Assembly: GCF_014524565.1 (NCBI RefSeq)
Contig: NZ_CP060139.1
Location: 434,001-498,000, forward strand
Source: Croceimicrobium hydrocarbonivorans
GTDB taxonomy: Bacteria > Bacteroidota > Bacteroidia > Flavobacteriales > Schleiferiaceae
Length of the DNA stretch: 64,000 nucleotides
Reading direction: 5' to 3'
Position 1 is the stretch's first letter; each line of letters opens with the position of its first letter. The notes below the pieces were generated by a model. That model did no database searches. It was given only the letters and a program-made list of their open reading frames with translations, and was not told where the DNA came from. The position numbers and the translations under genes are program-made. Below are positions 8,876 to 17,606 of the stretch, one piece after another.

Positions 8876-9567
8876 GCAGTGATCTTAGGGTTAAAGATAC
8901 GCCAAATCGCATCTTCCCCAGGATTTGCGGCTACTATATCAATGGCCTCCCCTCCTACCGGATGTTCGAATTGAATTCGACCGGCATGCAAACTGATGCT
9001 AGCATCGTGATTAGAGCGATCAAAGCCATATTTTAAATCGCCCTTAATGGGGCAACCAATCGCAGCTAATTGCGCTCGGATTTGATGGTGACGACCGGTA
9101 TGCAATTCCACTTCCAGCAGAAAATAGCGTTGCGAATCAGCTATAAGCTTATAGGTCAATTCTGCCTTCTTCGCATTTTTATCGCTGGCAGGTCGAGGAT
9201 AGGATTTGTTGTTTTTTGCTTCTTTCTTTAAATAGTGTTCTAAACGGCCTTCAGTCGGATTAGGCTTCTCCTGCACGATGGCATAATAGATTTTACGCAC
9301 CTCCCGCTTTTCGAAGATTTTATTCATCCGGCTTAAAGCCTTGCTGGTTTTAGCAAATACTACAATTCCGGAGGTAGGACGATCTAAGCGATGCACCAAT
9401 CCGCAAAAAACATTGCCGGGTTTATTATAGGTATCCCGAATGTAATCCCGCACTTTTTCGAGCAAGGGCTTATCACCGGTAAAATCGCCCTGGACCAATT
9501 CGCCCGCGAGCTTATTTACGATGATAAGATGATTGTCTTCGAATAAAATCCGCTCGCTAATGGGCAC
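8872..9567 (-). CDS. RluA-family RNA pseudouridine synthase
   Basis: A 231-residue enzyme that isomerises uridine to pseudouridine in rRNA or tRNA. The catalytic motif HRLDRPTSG, with Asp62, is intact, and HTGRHHQIRAQLA near residue 157 is the second family signature. No S4 domain precedes the catalytic domain, so it is one of the short RluA forms. It begins with GTG, which shares its first base with the last base of the panB stop (TAGTG at 9569-9565), and its TGA overlaps the next ATG. The exact target position cannot be assigned. Confidence 0.9.
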   Translation of the reverse strand: MPISERILFEDNHLIIVNKLAGELVQGDFTGDKPLLEKVRDYIRDTYNKPGNVFCGLVHRLDRPTSGIVVFAKTSKALSRMNKIFEKREVRKIYYAIVQEKPNPTEGRLEHYLKKEAKNNKSYPRPASDKNAKKAELTYKLIADSQRYFLLEVELHTGRHHQIRAQLAAIGCPIKGDLKYGFDRSNHDASISLHAGRIQFEHPVGGEAIDIVAANPGEDAIWRIFNPKITA

Positions 9568-10385
9568 TAATACTGCTCTTTATCATTAGGGAAATCGCGG
9601 CTTTTCACATCGTGAACATAAGATTGTACCGCACCGGTAATTTCAGAGTAGAGGTCCAAATAACGACGTAAGAAACGAGGATTAAACTCATGCGTCATGC
9701 CCAGCATATCGTGTAAAACCAATACCTGACCATCTACTCCGGCACCGGCACCAATACCGATTACCGGAATATTTAATTCCTGCGCTACTCTTTCGGCTAA
9801 ATCGGCAGGGATTTTCTCCAATACCAAAGCAAAACAGCCAGCTTCTTCCAATGCTTTCGCGTCACTAATCAGCTTTTCGGCTTCTGCCTCCTGACGAGCG
9901 CGAACGGTATAGGTACCGAATTTATAGATGCTTTGTGGGGTTAATCCCAAATGCCCCATCACTGGAATACCGGCAGTAAGAATACGCTCAATCGATTCGA
10001 TAATCTCTACCCCACCTTCGAGTTTCACGGCATGACCGCCACTCTCCTTCATGATGCGAATAGCGGAGCCCAGGGCTTCCTTGGAATTTCCTTGATAAGA
10101 TCCGAAAGGCAAATCTACTACCACTAAGGCCCGATCAACAGCACGCACCACACTGGAAGCATGGTAAATCATTTGATCCAGAGTAATAGGTAAAGTGGTT
10201 TCATGACCAGCCATTACATTGGAGGCACTATCGCCCACCAGGATTACATCGATCCCCGCTTTATCTACAATTCCCGCCAAGGTGAAATCATAAGCGGTAA
10301 GCATGGAGATTTTCTCTCCCTGGCGTTTCATTTCCTGTACCGAATTGGTAGTAACCTTCTTAAAGTCTGAGCTTGCTACGGACAT
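9567..10385 (-). CDS. panB: 3-methyl-2-oxobutanoate hydroxymethyltransferase
   Basis: A 272-residue enzyme that transfers a hydroxymethyl group from methylene-tetrahydrofolate to 2-oxoisovalerate, giving ketopantoate, the first step of pantothenate and coenzyme A synthesis. Family blocks seen: [25 protein letters not shown] (metal site), [12 protein letters not shown], and [18 protein letters not shown] near the C-terminus. The ATG at 10385 is chosen over 10406: it gives the usual length, and a minus-strand TAAATTTG -7 box at 10404-10411 would place transcription start below 10406. It is the first gene of a three-gene coupled operon. panC is not in the window. Confidence 0.95.
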   Translation of the reverse strand: MSVASSDFKKVTTNSVQEMKRQGEKISMLTAYDFTLAGIVDKAGIDVILVGDSASNVMAGHETTLPITLDQMIYHASSVVRAVDRALVVVDLPFGSYQGNSKEALGSAIRIMKESGGHAVKLEGGVEIIESIERILTAGIPVMGHLGLTPQSIYKFGTYTVRARQEAEAEKLISDAKALEEAGCFALVLEKIPADLAERVAQELNIPVIGIGAGAGVDGQVLVLHDMLGMTHEFNPRFLRRYLDLYSEITGAVQSYVHDVKSRDFPNDKEQY

Positions 10386-10403
10386 ATTAAATAATTGTGA
10401 ATG

Positions 10404-10419
10404 CAAATTTATACTTTTG
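10404..10419. promoter_or_regulatory. Back-to-back -7 elements between panB and a divergent lipoprotein gene
   Basis: Bases 10404-10411 read TAAATTTG on the minus strand (toward panB) and 10412-10419 read TACTTTTG on the plus strand (toward the gene at 10461). Both match TAnnTTTG exactly and abut without a gap. No good -33 box is seen for either at the usual spacing, so the assignment is tentative. Predicted leaders are about 12 nt (panB) and 35 nt (lipoprotein). Confidence 0.4.
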
Positions 10420-10460
10420 AGGCGTGTGGCTTTTGACCCACAAATCTTTTACTCTGTAAC

Positions 10461-11528
10461 ATGAAGAAATTTTTAGCAGCATTAGGTTCTTTGATTTTGT
10501 TCTCGGCCTGTGATAATGAGATCCAGATCAATGCCGAATACAAGGACATGACCATCATGTATGGCATGCTGAACCCGGTATTGGATACCAATTACGTACG
10601 TATCCAAAGAGGGTATTTAGGAGATGAAGCTGCCAGTGCTTCCTATCGCATTAGTGATTCTCTCTATTACGACTCTACGGAAATTGATGTTTTCATCCGC
10701 GAATACAATCCGGGAGCCAGCACTTTCAATCAGGAGGTAGAGCTTATTTGGGATAATAGCATTCCATTAGACAGTGGTATTTATACCGATGAAGGTTACC
10801 ACTTGTATCGCATCCCTAGCAGCTTCGACATTCAGAGTAGCCGCGAATACGAAATTGTAGTAAATCGCGCCGATGGTAGCGTTGCCAGTGCCCGAACCGG
10901 AATTGTTGGCAGCATTAATATTACCCGTCCTTTACCTATTATTACCGCCCGTTATTTCGATGGACGATTGCAATTCAATGTTCGTCAAAATACCGATGGT
11001 AATGATCCCCAGGCAACTGAGAAGATGATTGCCTATCAGCCTATTCTATACTTCCACTACAAAGAATACAATAAATCGACCGGCAGCGAAGAGTTTAAAA
11101 CCGAAACCATCCGCCTGCCCCTGGAAGAAAATCCATTCGATCAGATCGATATCCTCTTCAGCGCTAACGAACTTTACTCAGCTTTAGCGGCCCGTATAGA
11201 AGAAGATCCTTCTAAGAATATTCTACGCTTTTTCGTTGGTATGGATGTAGAGATTATTGGTGCTTCGGAAGAGTTAATGACCTTTATAGAACTGAGCAAA
11301 CCTTCTAATGGCGTAAACCAAAACCGCCCGCAATATGAGCAGGTAATCAATGGAACCGGTATCCTTAGTTCTCGCACCTTTGCCCGTCGTAATGATTGCC
11401 GATTACAGCAAAGCATTTACGATCGCTTGCTGGAAAGCGGTATTGTTTGCGACCTCAACTTTGCACGAGTGGAATTAGGCGGAACTGACACATGCTACTG
11501 CATCGATAATCAAAAAGTTTGTTTTTAA
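10461..11528 (+). CDS. Large lipoprotein of unknown function, possibly DUF4249-like
   Basis: A 355-residue exported lipoprotein: signal MKKFLAALGSLILFSAC with Cys17, then a beta-rich mature region. The start of the mature part (YGMLNPVLDTNYVRIQRGYLG) resembles Bacteroidota lipoproteins of the DUF4249 type, which usually sit beside TonB-dependent receptors; no receptor is adjacent here, so this resemblance is weak support. The C-terminus has several cysteines (CRLQQ, VCDLN, CYCIDNQKVC), which may form disulfides in the periplasm. A strong terminator follows at 11575. Divergent from panB. Confidence 0.75.
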   Translation: MKKFLAALGSLILFSACDNEIQINAEYKDMTIMYGMLNPVLDTNYVRIQRGYLGDEAASASYRISDSLYYDSTEIDVFIREYNPGASTFNQEVELIWDNSIPLDSGIYTDEGYHLYRIPSSFDIQSSREYEIVVNRADGSVASARTGIVGSINITRPLPIITARYFDGRLQFNVRQNTDGNDPQATEKMIAYQPILYFHYKEYNKSTGSEEFKTETIRLPLEENPFDQIDILFSANELYSALAARIEEDPSKNILRFFVGMDVEIIGASEELMTFIELSKPSNGVNQNRPQYEQVINGTGILSSRTFARRNDCRLQQSIYDRLLESGIVCDLNFARVELGGTDTCYCIDNQKVCF

Positions 11529-11574
11529 CTGACAGAGCGGCACGAACAACTCAAATAGTCAGTCAAAATCTACG

Positions 11575-11604
11575 ATCCTGTCAGGTATGACAGGATTTTT
11601 TTTG
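11575..11604 (+). terminator. Rho-independent terminator
   Basis: Perfect 9-bp stem ATCCTGTCA/TGACAGGAT (11575-11583 with 11588-11596), GGTA loop, followed by a run of eight T. It ends the lipoprotein transcript and isolates dnaK. Confidence 0.9.
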
Positions 11605-11679
11605 TTTCAGGGCCTTGGCACATGCTTTGACTATTTAGAGGCGAATGATTGAGCTAACCATTAAAATTCAATAAAAGCC

Positions 11680-13590
11680 ATGGGAAAAATCATTGGCATT
11701 GACTTAGGAACCACTAACTCCTGCGTTGCCGTTATGGAAGGTAACGAACCAGTGGTGATTCCAAATAGCGAAGGAAAACGCACAACCCCTTCTGTGATTG
11801 CATTTGTAGAAGGCGGTGAGCGCAAAGTAGGTGACCCTGCCAAACGTCAGGCGATCACCAATCCACATAAGACGATCAGCTCTATTAAGCGCTTCATGGG
11901 ATCTTCTTTTTCAGAAGTATCCAAAGAAGCCGGACGAGTTCCTTATAAGGTAATTAAAGGCGATAACGATACCCCTCGGGTAGAGATCGATGATCGCAAA
12001 TACACTCCACAAGAATTATCAGCAATGGTGCTTCAGAAAATGAAGAAAACCGCTGAAGATTATTTGGGTGAAGAAGTAACAGAAGCGGTAATTACTGTAC
12101 CCGCTTACTTTAACGACTCTCAACGTCAGGCGACCAAAGAAGCCGGAGAAATCGCTGGTTTAAAAGTACGTCGTATCATCAACGAACCTACTGCAGCCTC
12201 TTTGGCTTATGGTATCGACAAAAAAGGTCAGGACCAGAAAGTAGCCGTATTCGACTGTGGTGGTGGTACCCACGACGTTTCTATCCTCGAATTAGGTGAT
12301 GGTGTATTCGAAGTATTAGCTACTGATGGTGATACTCACTTAGGTGGTGATGACTTTGATCAAGCCGTAATCGACTGGTTAATTGATGAGTTTAAAGCGG
12401 AAGAAGATTTCGACTTAAGCAAAGATGCAATGGCCTTACAACGCTTGAAAGAAGCTGCTGAGAAAGCTAAAATCGAATTGTCTTCTTCTAGCGACACCGA
12501 AATCAACTTGCCTTATATCACTGCAACTGCTAGTGGTCCTAAGCACTTGGTTCGCAAATTAAGCCGTGCCAAATTCGAGCAATTAGTACATGATTTAGTA
12601 GATCGTACCATCGCTCCTTGTCGCACCGCTCTTAAGAATGCTGATCTGGATGTATCCGATATCGATCAGGTAATCCTGGTAGGTGGTTCTACTCGTATTC
12701 CTGCCATTCAGGATGCTGTGAAGAGCTTCTTCGGTAAAGATCCTTCTAAAGGTGTAAACCCTGATGAAGTAGTAGCCTTAGGTGCTGCCATTCAAGGTGG
12801 TGTATTGGCTGGTGATGTGAAAGATGTATTGCTTCTGGATGTTACCCCACTTTCTTTAGGTATCGAAACCATGGGTGGCGTATTCACCAAATTGATTGAG
12901 GCCAATACTACTATCCCTACTAATAAATCGGAGGTATTCTCTACCGCCAGCGACAATCAGCCTGCCGTGGATATCCACGTATTGCAAGGTGAGCGCCCAA
13001 TGGCTCAGGATAACAAGACTATCGGTCGCTTCCAACTGACTGATATACCTCCTGCACCACGTGGAGTTCCTCAAATTGAGGTAACCTTTGACATTGACGC
13101 AAATGGTATCCTAAACGTAAGCGCTAAGGATAAAGCGACTGGCAAAGAGCAAAGTATTCGTATCGAAGCTTCTTCTGGCTTAAGCAAAGAAGAAATCGAC
13201 AAAATGAAACAAGAAGCTGAAGCTAATGCTGAAGCAGATAAAGCAGCCAAGGAAAAAGTTGAGAAACTGAACCAGGCTGATAGCATGATCTTCCAAACTG
13301 AGAAGCAATTAAAAGAGTTTGGCGAAAAATTATCTGATGATAAAAAAGCGCCTATCGAAACAGCTCTTGAAAGCTTGAAAGCCGCCCACGGTGCTCAAGA
13401 TTTGGAAGGTATCGACAAAGCCATGGAGCAAATCAATGAAGCCTGGAAAAATGCTTCTGAAGAAATGTACAAAGCCCAACAGGAAGGTGCTGCTGATGCA
13501 GGTGCCGGAGCGCAGGGCGGTGCAGAAGCTGGCAATGGCGGCGACGATGTTACCGACGTAGAATTTGAAGAAGTGGATGACAATAAGTAA
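11680..13590 (+). CDS. dnaK: Molecular chaperone DnaK (Hsp70)
   Basis: A 636-residue Hsp70 with the N-terminal ATPase signature [16 protein letters not shown], the second phosphate loop region ([13 protein letters not shown], about 190), the third signature [13 protein letters not shown] (about 335), a substrate-binding domain ending in the helical lid, and a Gly/Ala-rich tail ending in [13 protein letters not shown], the usual DnaK C-terminus. The second loop reads [10 protein letters not shown] where E. coli has DLGGGTFDVS. It is monocistronic: terminators lie on both sides (11575-11604 and 13612-13642); grpE and dnaJ are not adjacent. The 75-nt upstream gap holds no CIRCE-type repeat and no clear promoter box. 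Confidence 0.98.
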   Translation: MGKIIGIDLGTTNSCVAVMEGNEPVVIPNSEGKRTTPSVIAFVEGGERKVGDPAKRQAITNPHKTISSIKRFMGSSFSEVSKEAGRVPYKVIKGDNDTPRVEIDDRKYTPQELSAMVLQKMKKTAEDYLGEEVTEAVITVPAYFNDSQRQATKEAGEIAGLKVRRIINEPTAASLAYGIDKKGQDQKVAVFDCGGGTHDVSILELGDGVFEVLATDGDTHLGGDDFDQAVIDWLIDEFKAEEDFDLSKDAMALQRLKEAAEKAKIELSSSSDTEINLPYITATASGPKHLVRKLSRAKFEQLVHDLVDRTIAPCRTALKNADLDVSDIDQVILVGGSTRIPAIQDAVKSFFGKDPSKGVNPDEVVALGAAIQGGVLAGDVKDVLLLDVTPLSLGIETMGGVFTKLIEANTTIPTNKSEVFSTASDNQPAVDIHVLQGERPMAQDNKTIGRFQLTDIPPAPRGVPQIEVTFDIDANGILNVSAKDKATGKEQSIRIEASSGLSKEEIDKMKQEAEANAEADKAAKEKVEKLNQADSMIFQTEKQLKEFGEKLSDDKKAPIETALESLKAAHGAQDLEGIDKAMEQINEAWKNASEEMYKAQQEGAADAGAGAQGGAEAGNGGDDVTDVEFEEVDDNK

Positions 13591-13611
13591 TCCCTTTGCA
13601 AAGTAAATTTG

Positions 13612-13642
13612 AAGCCCCGATGATCAATCTCGGGGCTTTTTT
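13612..13642 (+). terminator. Rho-independent terminator after dnaK
   Basis: 9-bp stem AAGCCCCGA/TCGGGGCTT (13612-13620 with 13630-13638), 9-nt loop, T run continuing to 13642. It lies only 24 nt before the tpx ATG. Confidence 0.92.
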
Positions 13643-13665
13643 GTTCCTAATAAAAAACACGATAA

Positions 13666-14166
13666 ATGGCACAAATCACTCTGGGTGGAAACCCTGTTCA
13701 AACTCAAGGCGAACTGCCCGCAGTAGGCACTATGGCTCCCGATTTTAGTTTAACTGATACCGCTTTACAAGATCGCAGCCTGGCTGAATTTAAAGGTCAG
13801 AAGGTGGTATTGAATATCTTCCCTAGCATCGATACCGGAGTTTGCTCCGCTTCTGCACGTAAGTTTAATGCAGATGCCGCTGGCCAAGATGGCGTGGTGG
13901 TATTAAATATCTCTCGCGACCTTCCATTCGCACACAAGCGTTTTTGTGCAGCAGAAGGAATTGAAGATGCGATTGGTTTAAGCGAATTGCGCAACAGCAA
14001 TTTCAGCGACAATTACAAAGTTCGTATGCTTGACGGTGGCATGAAGGATTTCTTTTCACGCGCCGTAATCATCGTAAACGAAGAAGGAAAAATCATCTAT
14101 ACCGAGCAAGTTCCAGAAATTGGTCAGGCTCCGGATTATGATGCAGCTCTGGCCGCTTTAAACTAG
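13666..14166 (+). CDS. tpx: Thiol peroxidase (Tpx-type peroxiredoxin)
   Basis: A 166-residue atypical 2-Cys peroxiredoxin that reduces hydrogen peroxide and organic hydroperoxides with thioredoxin as donor. Peroxidatic Cys60 lies in PSIDTGVCSASARKF and resolving Cys94 in HKRFCAAEGIE, both at the family positions (C61 and C95 in E. coli). Length is standard. It is flanked by terminators (13612-13642 and 14190-14225), so it forms its own transcript; with only 24 nt between the dnaK terminator and the ATG, its promoter must overlap the terminator or it depends on read-through. A thioredoxin-like gene converges from the other side. Confidence 0.95.
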   Translation: MAQITLGGNPVQTQGELPAVGTMAPDFSLTDTALQDRSLAEFKGQKVVLNIFPSIDTGVCSASARKFNADAAGQDGVVVLNISRDLPFAHKRFCAAEGIEDAIGLSELRNSNFSDNYKVRMLDGGMKDFFSRAVIIVNEEGKIIYTEQVPEIGQAPDYDAALAALN

Positions 14167-14189
14167 GCCTGCTAGCTTTATAAAGAAAG

Positions 14190-14225
14190 AAAGCCGTCTC
14201 GGTAGTACCGTGACGGCTTTTCTCT
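14190..14225 (+). terminator. Terminator, probably bidirectional, between tpx and thioredoxin gene
   Basis: 9-bp stem AAAGCCGTC/GACGGCTTT (14190-14198 with 14212-14220) with a further CGG/CCG inner pairing. A T run follows on the plus strand and an A-rich stretch precedes it, so it could work for both convergent genes. Confidence 0.88.
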
Positions 14226-14252
14226 TTCATCCTATCCCCTTCTGAATGAAGC

Positions 14253-14567
14253 TTATAATTTGGCTAGAAGGCTGCGCAGATAATCTTCTTTACTGCTGGC
14301 ACTACCTTCTACCAATTGACCATCCTTAAAGACTGCTAAAAAGGGAAGGTTATCTACTCCCGCCATTTTACGAGCCTCGGGATTTTCTTCGGCGTTAATG
14401 TCTACAAATACGGTGTCGGCTTGCTCTTCCTCATTGCTAACACGCTTGTATTTAGGAGCGAAGAGCTTGCAGTTTCCACACCAGTCGGCGTAAAATTTTA
14501 CTGCAACTTTAGAATTATTGGCGAGTATCTCTTTGAACTCGCTATCGTTTACCACTTGAACTGCCAT
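14253..14567 (-). CDS. Thioredoxin-family protein with CGNC active site
   Basis: A 104-residue single-domain thioredoxin fold protein, cytosolic (no signal peptide). The redox motif is WCGNC (Cys30, Cys33) in place of the canonical WCGPC, and the cis-proline region reads VDNLPFLAVFK. The changed dipeptide should alter redox potential but both cysteines are present, so disulfide reductase activity is expected. It is transcribed from a good promoter at 14589-14619. Being convergent to tpx, whose enzyme needs a thioredoxin, it is a plausible partner, but this is inference. Confidence 0.9.
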   Translation of the reverse strand: MAVQVVNDSEFKEILANNSKVAVKFYADWCGNCKLFAPKYKRVSNEEEQADTVFVDINAEENPEARKMAGVDNLPFLAVFKDGQLVEGSASSKEDYLRSLLAKL

Positions 14568-14588
14568 GATTATCGTTTTATTCGGCTA

Positions 14589-14619
14589 CAAATATAGCAT
14601 CTAATAAAACTATCAGAAA
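14589..14619 (-). promoter_or_regulatory. Promoter of the thioredoxin-like gene
   Basis: On the minus strand TTTC (14619-14616), 19-nt spacer, TATATTTG (14596-14589). The -7 box is perfect and the -33 box has one mismatch, at exactly the consensus spacing. The leader would be about 15 nt. Confidence 0.55.
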
Positions 14620-14646
14620 AATAATTCAATAGAAAATGATTATCAT

Positions 14647-15537
14647 CTATTGAAAATGCTCGCGGTATAAGAAGCGTACGATTCCATCGGCCAAACCTTT
14701 CTTGGGTACGATCATCTCTTCGGCCCCAGCCCATTTCATAGCATTGATATAAATGCGCAAGGCATGAGGTAAAACGTCGGTACGATCTGGATTCAAATCA
14801 AATTCAATCATCCGCTGATCATCATCAAAATTCAGGATTTGCTCGCGGATCCCCCGCAAACCTTTTAAGGTCATGGTTTCCCCCTTTCGCTTTTGAGCTA
14901 ATTTAAAGGTTCGGTTGATGTTACCCCCGGAGCCAACCATCAGCACCTCATCAAAATCTTCTGTTTTCTCTTGAATCCATTCCTTCATTTCCTCCCAGCG
15001 CTTTTTCTTCACCAGGTCCTTAAGCAAACGAATGGTTCCTATTTTAAAAGATCGACTGTTGCGGATTTCCCCTTTATGGAAAAGAGTGAGCTCGGTACTA
15101 CCACCCCCCACATCGATATAAAGAAAGGTCTCATGGGCTTCCGCCACATCGCCAATCATATCCGAACTAAAAATCATGCGGGCCTCTTCTTTGCCGCTGA
15201 TTAATTCGATATTCACTCCACTTTCGCGATAGATGCGCTCTACTACCTGAATACCGTTCTTCGACTCCCGTAAAGCGGAGGTGGCACAGGCGCGGTATTT
15301 CTCCACTCCATGTACTTCCATAATTTTCCGGTAGGCCGACATCCCCGCGATAAGGCGTTTTAAATTGCTTTCGCCGATCCGTCCTTCTCCAAAAGCATCT
15401 GGTCCCAAACGAATGGGTAAACGCGTTAAGGAGGATTTCTTAAACATTATGGTTTCGCCAGACTCAATAACGTTGGACACCAAAAGTCGAACTGAGTTCG
15501 AACCAATATCAATTCCGGCTAATTTGTGGATTTTCAC
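14647..15537 (-). CDS. ppx: Ppx/GppA-family phosphatase (exopolyphosphatase)
   Basis: A 296-residue member of the sugar kinase/actin-like ASKHA superfamily: N-terminal phosphate loop GIDIGSNSVRLLVSN (about residue 9), second loop DVGGGSTELTL (about 143), and GSGGNINRT (about 202). These are the catalytic domains I and II only; the C-terminal HD-like domains of E. coli Ppx are missing, as in short Bacteroidota forms. It removes terminal phosphate from polyphosphate or from pppGpp; the operon with polyphosphate kinase favours polyphosphate. Its ATG overlaps the ppk1 stop by 4 nt (15534-15537). Confidence 0.9.
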   Translation of the reverse strand: MKIHKLAGIDIGSNSVRLLVSNVIESGETIMFKKSSLTRLPIRLGPDAFGEGRIGESNLKRLIAGMSAYRKIMEVHGVEKYRACATSALRESKNGIQVVERIYRESGVNIELISGKEEARMIFSSDMIGDVAEAHETFLYIDVGGGSTELTLFHKGEIRNSRSFKIGTIRLLKDLVKKKRWEEMKEWIQEKTEDFDEVLMVGSGGNINRTFKLAQKRKGETMTLKGLRGIREQILNFDDDQRMIEFDLNPDRTDVLPHALRIYINAMKWAGAEEMIVPKKGLADGIVRFLYREHFQ

Positions 15538-17606
15538 TTCCCTAACTTTAATTGCTTCTTCACATAGTCGTGCATGGCATATTGCGAGCGAATCTTAGGT
15601 CCGCGAATTTGTCGATACTCATTATTGAGTTCGGCATTATGCCAGCGCGATTTCACATTGTCCTTCCAGATAATCTCAAAATGATCGCGCAATTGACGCT
15701 TCACTTTTTCATCGTAAACCGGAGTGGTAACCTCCACCCGATAATCCAGGTTTCGAGGCATCCAATCTGCTGATCCTAAGAAGTATTTCGGATCACCGCC
15801 GTTTTCAAATATGATTAATCTGCTGTGCTCTAAATAACGATCTAAGATAGAGATTGCTTCAATATTCTCGCTCATCCCCTTTTGACCGGGCACTAAAGAA
15901 CAGATACCACGAATCACCATCTGCACTTGCACGCCATAGGCACTGGCTTCATAAAGCTTGTCGATAAGCTTTACATCTGAGAGGGAGTTCAATTTCATCT
16001 TAATGCCGGAAGAAAGTCCCTTTTTGGCATTTTCGATTTCCTTTTCAATCAGCTTAATAAAGCCTCTACGGGTATCATGAGGCGAAACCAAAAGGTGGCG
16101 ATACTTCTTAACCTTATAATTATTTCGCAGAAAATCGAATACCCTCGCTACATCCTTGGTGATCCTTTTATCCGCCGTAAGGAGATGATAATCCGTATAA
16201 AGCTTAGAGGTGCTTTCATTAAAGTTTCCGGTTCCCACCGAAGCATATAATTGCTCGCGGCCCTCTACTTCTTTGGTAATCAAAATAACCTTGCTGTGCA
16301 CCTTTAAGCCTTGCACGCCAAAGATTACGTTTACCCCTTCACTCTGGAGAACTTCGGTCCACTGAATATTATTGGCTTCATCAAATCTCGCCTGAAGCTC
16401 AATTACCGCTGTAACTTCCTTACCATTTTTAGCCGCATTCACCAAGGCGGAAATCACCCTCGAATCCGAAGCCATTCGATACAAGGTTATATCAATGGAA
16501 CGTACTTCAGGATCAATGGCCGCTTCTCTTAGGGTACGGATGATATAACTGAAATTATGATAGGGTAAAAAGAGCAATACATCCTTGGTATCCAAAACCT
16601 CCAAAATACTGCGATCCATATCCAAATCGGGATGCGCCAATTGAGGCAGACTTTCAAATTCCAGCTCCTTATCACCAATATTGGGGAATTTAATCAGGTC
16701 CTTTTTATTGTGATAGCGACCACCTGCAATCAGGCTATCGTAGCTATCGAGGTCCATTTCTCCCACAAGGTATTGCAGGGTTTCCTCGGCAATTTCTTTA
16801 TCATACACAAAGCGCACCGGATCTCCCGAACGACGGTTTTTTACCGAGCGCGTCATTTTCTCTAAAAAGCTTTTCGAAACATCATCATCCAAATCCAATT
16901 CGGCATCACGGGTGATCTTCACCGTATGCGCTTCAATGCGATCGATATTATAGATAAAGAGGATATATTCCAGATTGTAGCGAATCACGTCCTCTAAATA
17001 CATTACATATTGCTTGCCGTAACGCGGTAGACTTACAAAGCGCCCTACCTGCTCCGAAGGAACTTCAATTAAGGCAAAGCGAGGCTCATCCGGATTCTGT
17101 TTCACATACATGCGAATGGCCAGGTAAATAGACTTATCCCTAAGTTCTGGTAATTCCTGACTTTGCCCCAGCATCAAGGTAAAAACCGTAGGACTTACCT
17201 TTTCGATGAAGAATTTTCGGACATATTCTTGCTGACCAGCGGTGAGCTCCTTTTCATTAACGATCTCAATATCATGCTCGGAAAGTTCCTGCATCAATTG
17301 ATCATTAATTTCCTGAGAACGGGCCTGCATAACTTGCACCTTCTCCGAGATCTCCATGAGAACCTGCTCCGGTTCCAGGGCTCCCAAACGTTCTTGCTTT
17401 TGGTCGGTCATCTGGGCCAGGCGCTTCATCGATGCATAGCGCACCCTGAAGAACTCGTCCATATTAGATGAAAAAATCCCTAAAAAACGCAGGCGTTCAA
17501 TTAAGGGATTGTTCTCACTGTCCAGGGCTTCTTGTAGAACCCTTTCATTAAATGCTAACCAAGAAATATCGCGGGCTATAATCCGCTTAGAGGCGGGGAA
17601 ATTCAC
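15534..17606 (-). CDS. ppk1: Polyphosphate kinase 1
   Basis: A 690-residue enzyme that makes long-chain polyphosphate from ATP (reversible). N-terminal helical domain (FNERVLQEA at about 19, ending with the SSNMDEFFRVR motif), head domain, and two phospholipase D-like catalytic domains. His437 in VHSKV corresponds to the autophosphorylated histidine (His435 in E. coli). SVGTGNFNE and GSADWMPRNLDYRVEV are further family blocks. It lies between sixA and ppx with 4-nt overlaps at both ends, so synthesis and breakdown of polyphosphate are encoded in one coupled transcript. Confidence 0.97.
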   Translation of the reverse strand: MNFPASKRIIARDISWLAFNERVLQEALDSENNPLIERLRFLGIFSSNMDEFFRVRYASMKRLAQMTDQKQERLGALEPEQVLMEISEKVQVMQARSQEINDQLMQELSEHDIEIVNEKELTAGQQEYVRKFFIEKVSPTVFTLMLGQSQELPELRDKSIYLAIRMYVKQNPDEPRFALIEVPSEQVGRFVSLPRYGKQYVMYLEDVIRYNLEYILFIYNIDRIEAHTVKITRDAELDLDDDVSKSFLEKMTRSVKNRRSGDPVRFVYDKEIAEETLQYLVGEMDLDSYDSLIAGGRYHNKKDLIKFPNIGDKELEFESLPQLAHPDLDMDRSILEVLDTKDVLLFLPYHNFSYIIRTLREAAIDPEVRSIDITLYRMASDSRVISALVNAAKNGKEVTAVIELQARFDEANNIQWTEVLQSEGVNVIFGVQGLKVHSKVILITKEVEGREQLYASVGTGNFNESTSKLYTDYHLLTADKRITKDVARVFDFLRNNYKVKKYRHLLVSPHDTRRGFIKLIEKEIENAKKGLSSGIKMKLNSLSDVKLIDKLYEASAYGVQVQMVIRGICSLVPGQKGMSENIEAISILDRYLEHSRLIIFENGGDPKYFLGSADWMPRNLDYRVEVTTPVYDEKVKRQLRDHFEIIWKDNVKSRWHNAELNNEYRQIRGPKIRSQYAMHDYVKKQLKLGK

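Noticed and set aside
11605-11679. Possible promoter or heat-shock operator in front of dnaK (TTTGACTATTTAGAG)
   Set aside because: Does not match TAnnTTTG at a sensible distance and no CIRCE-like inverted repeat is present.
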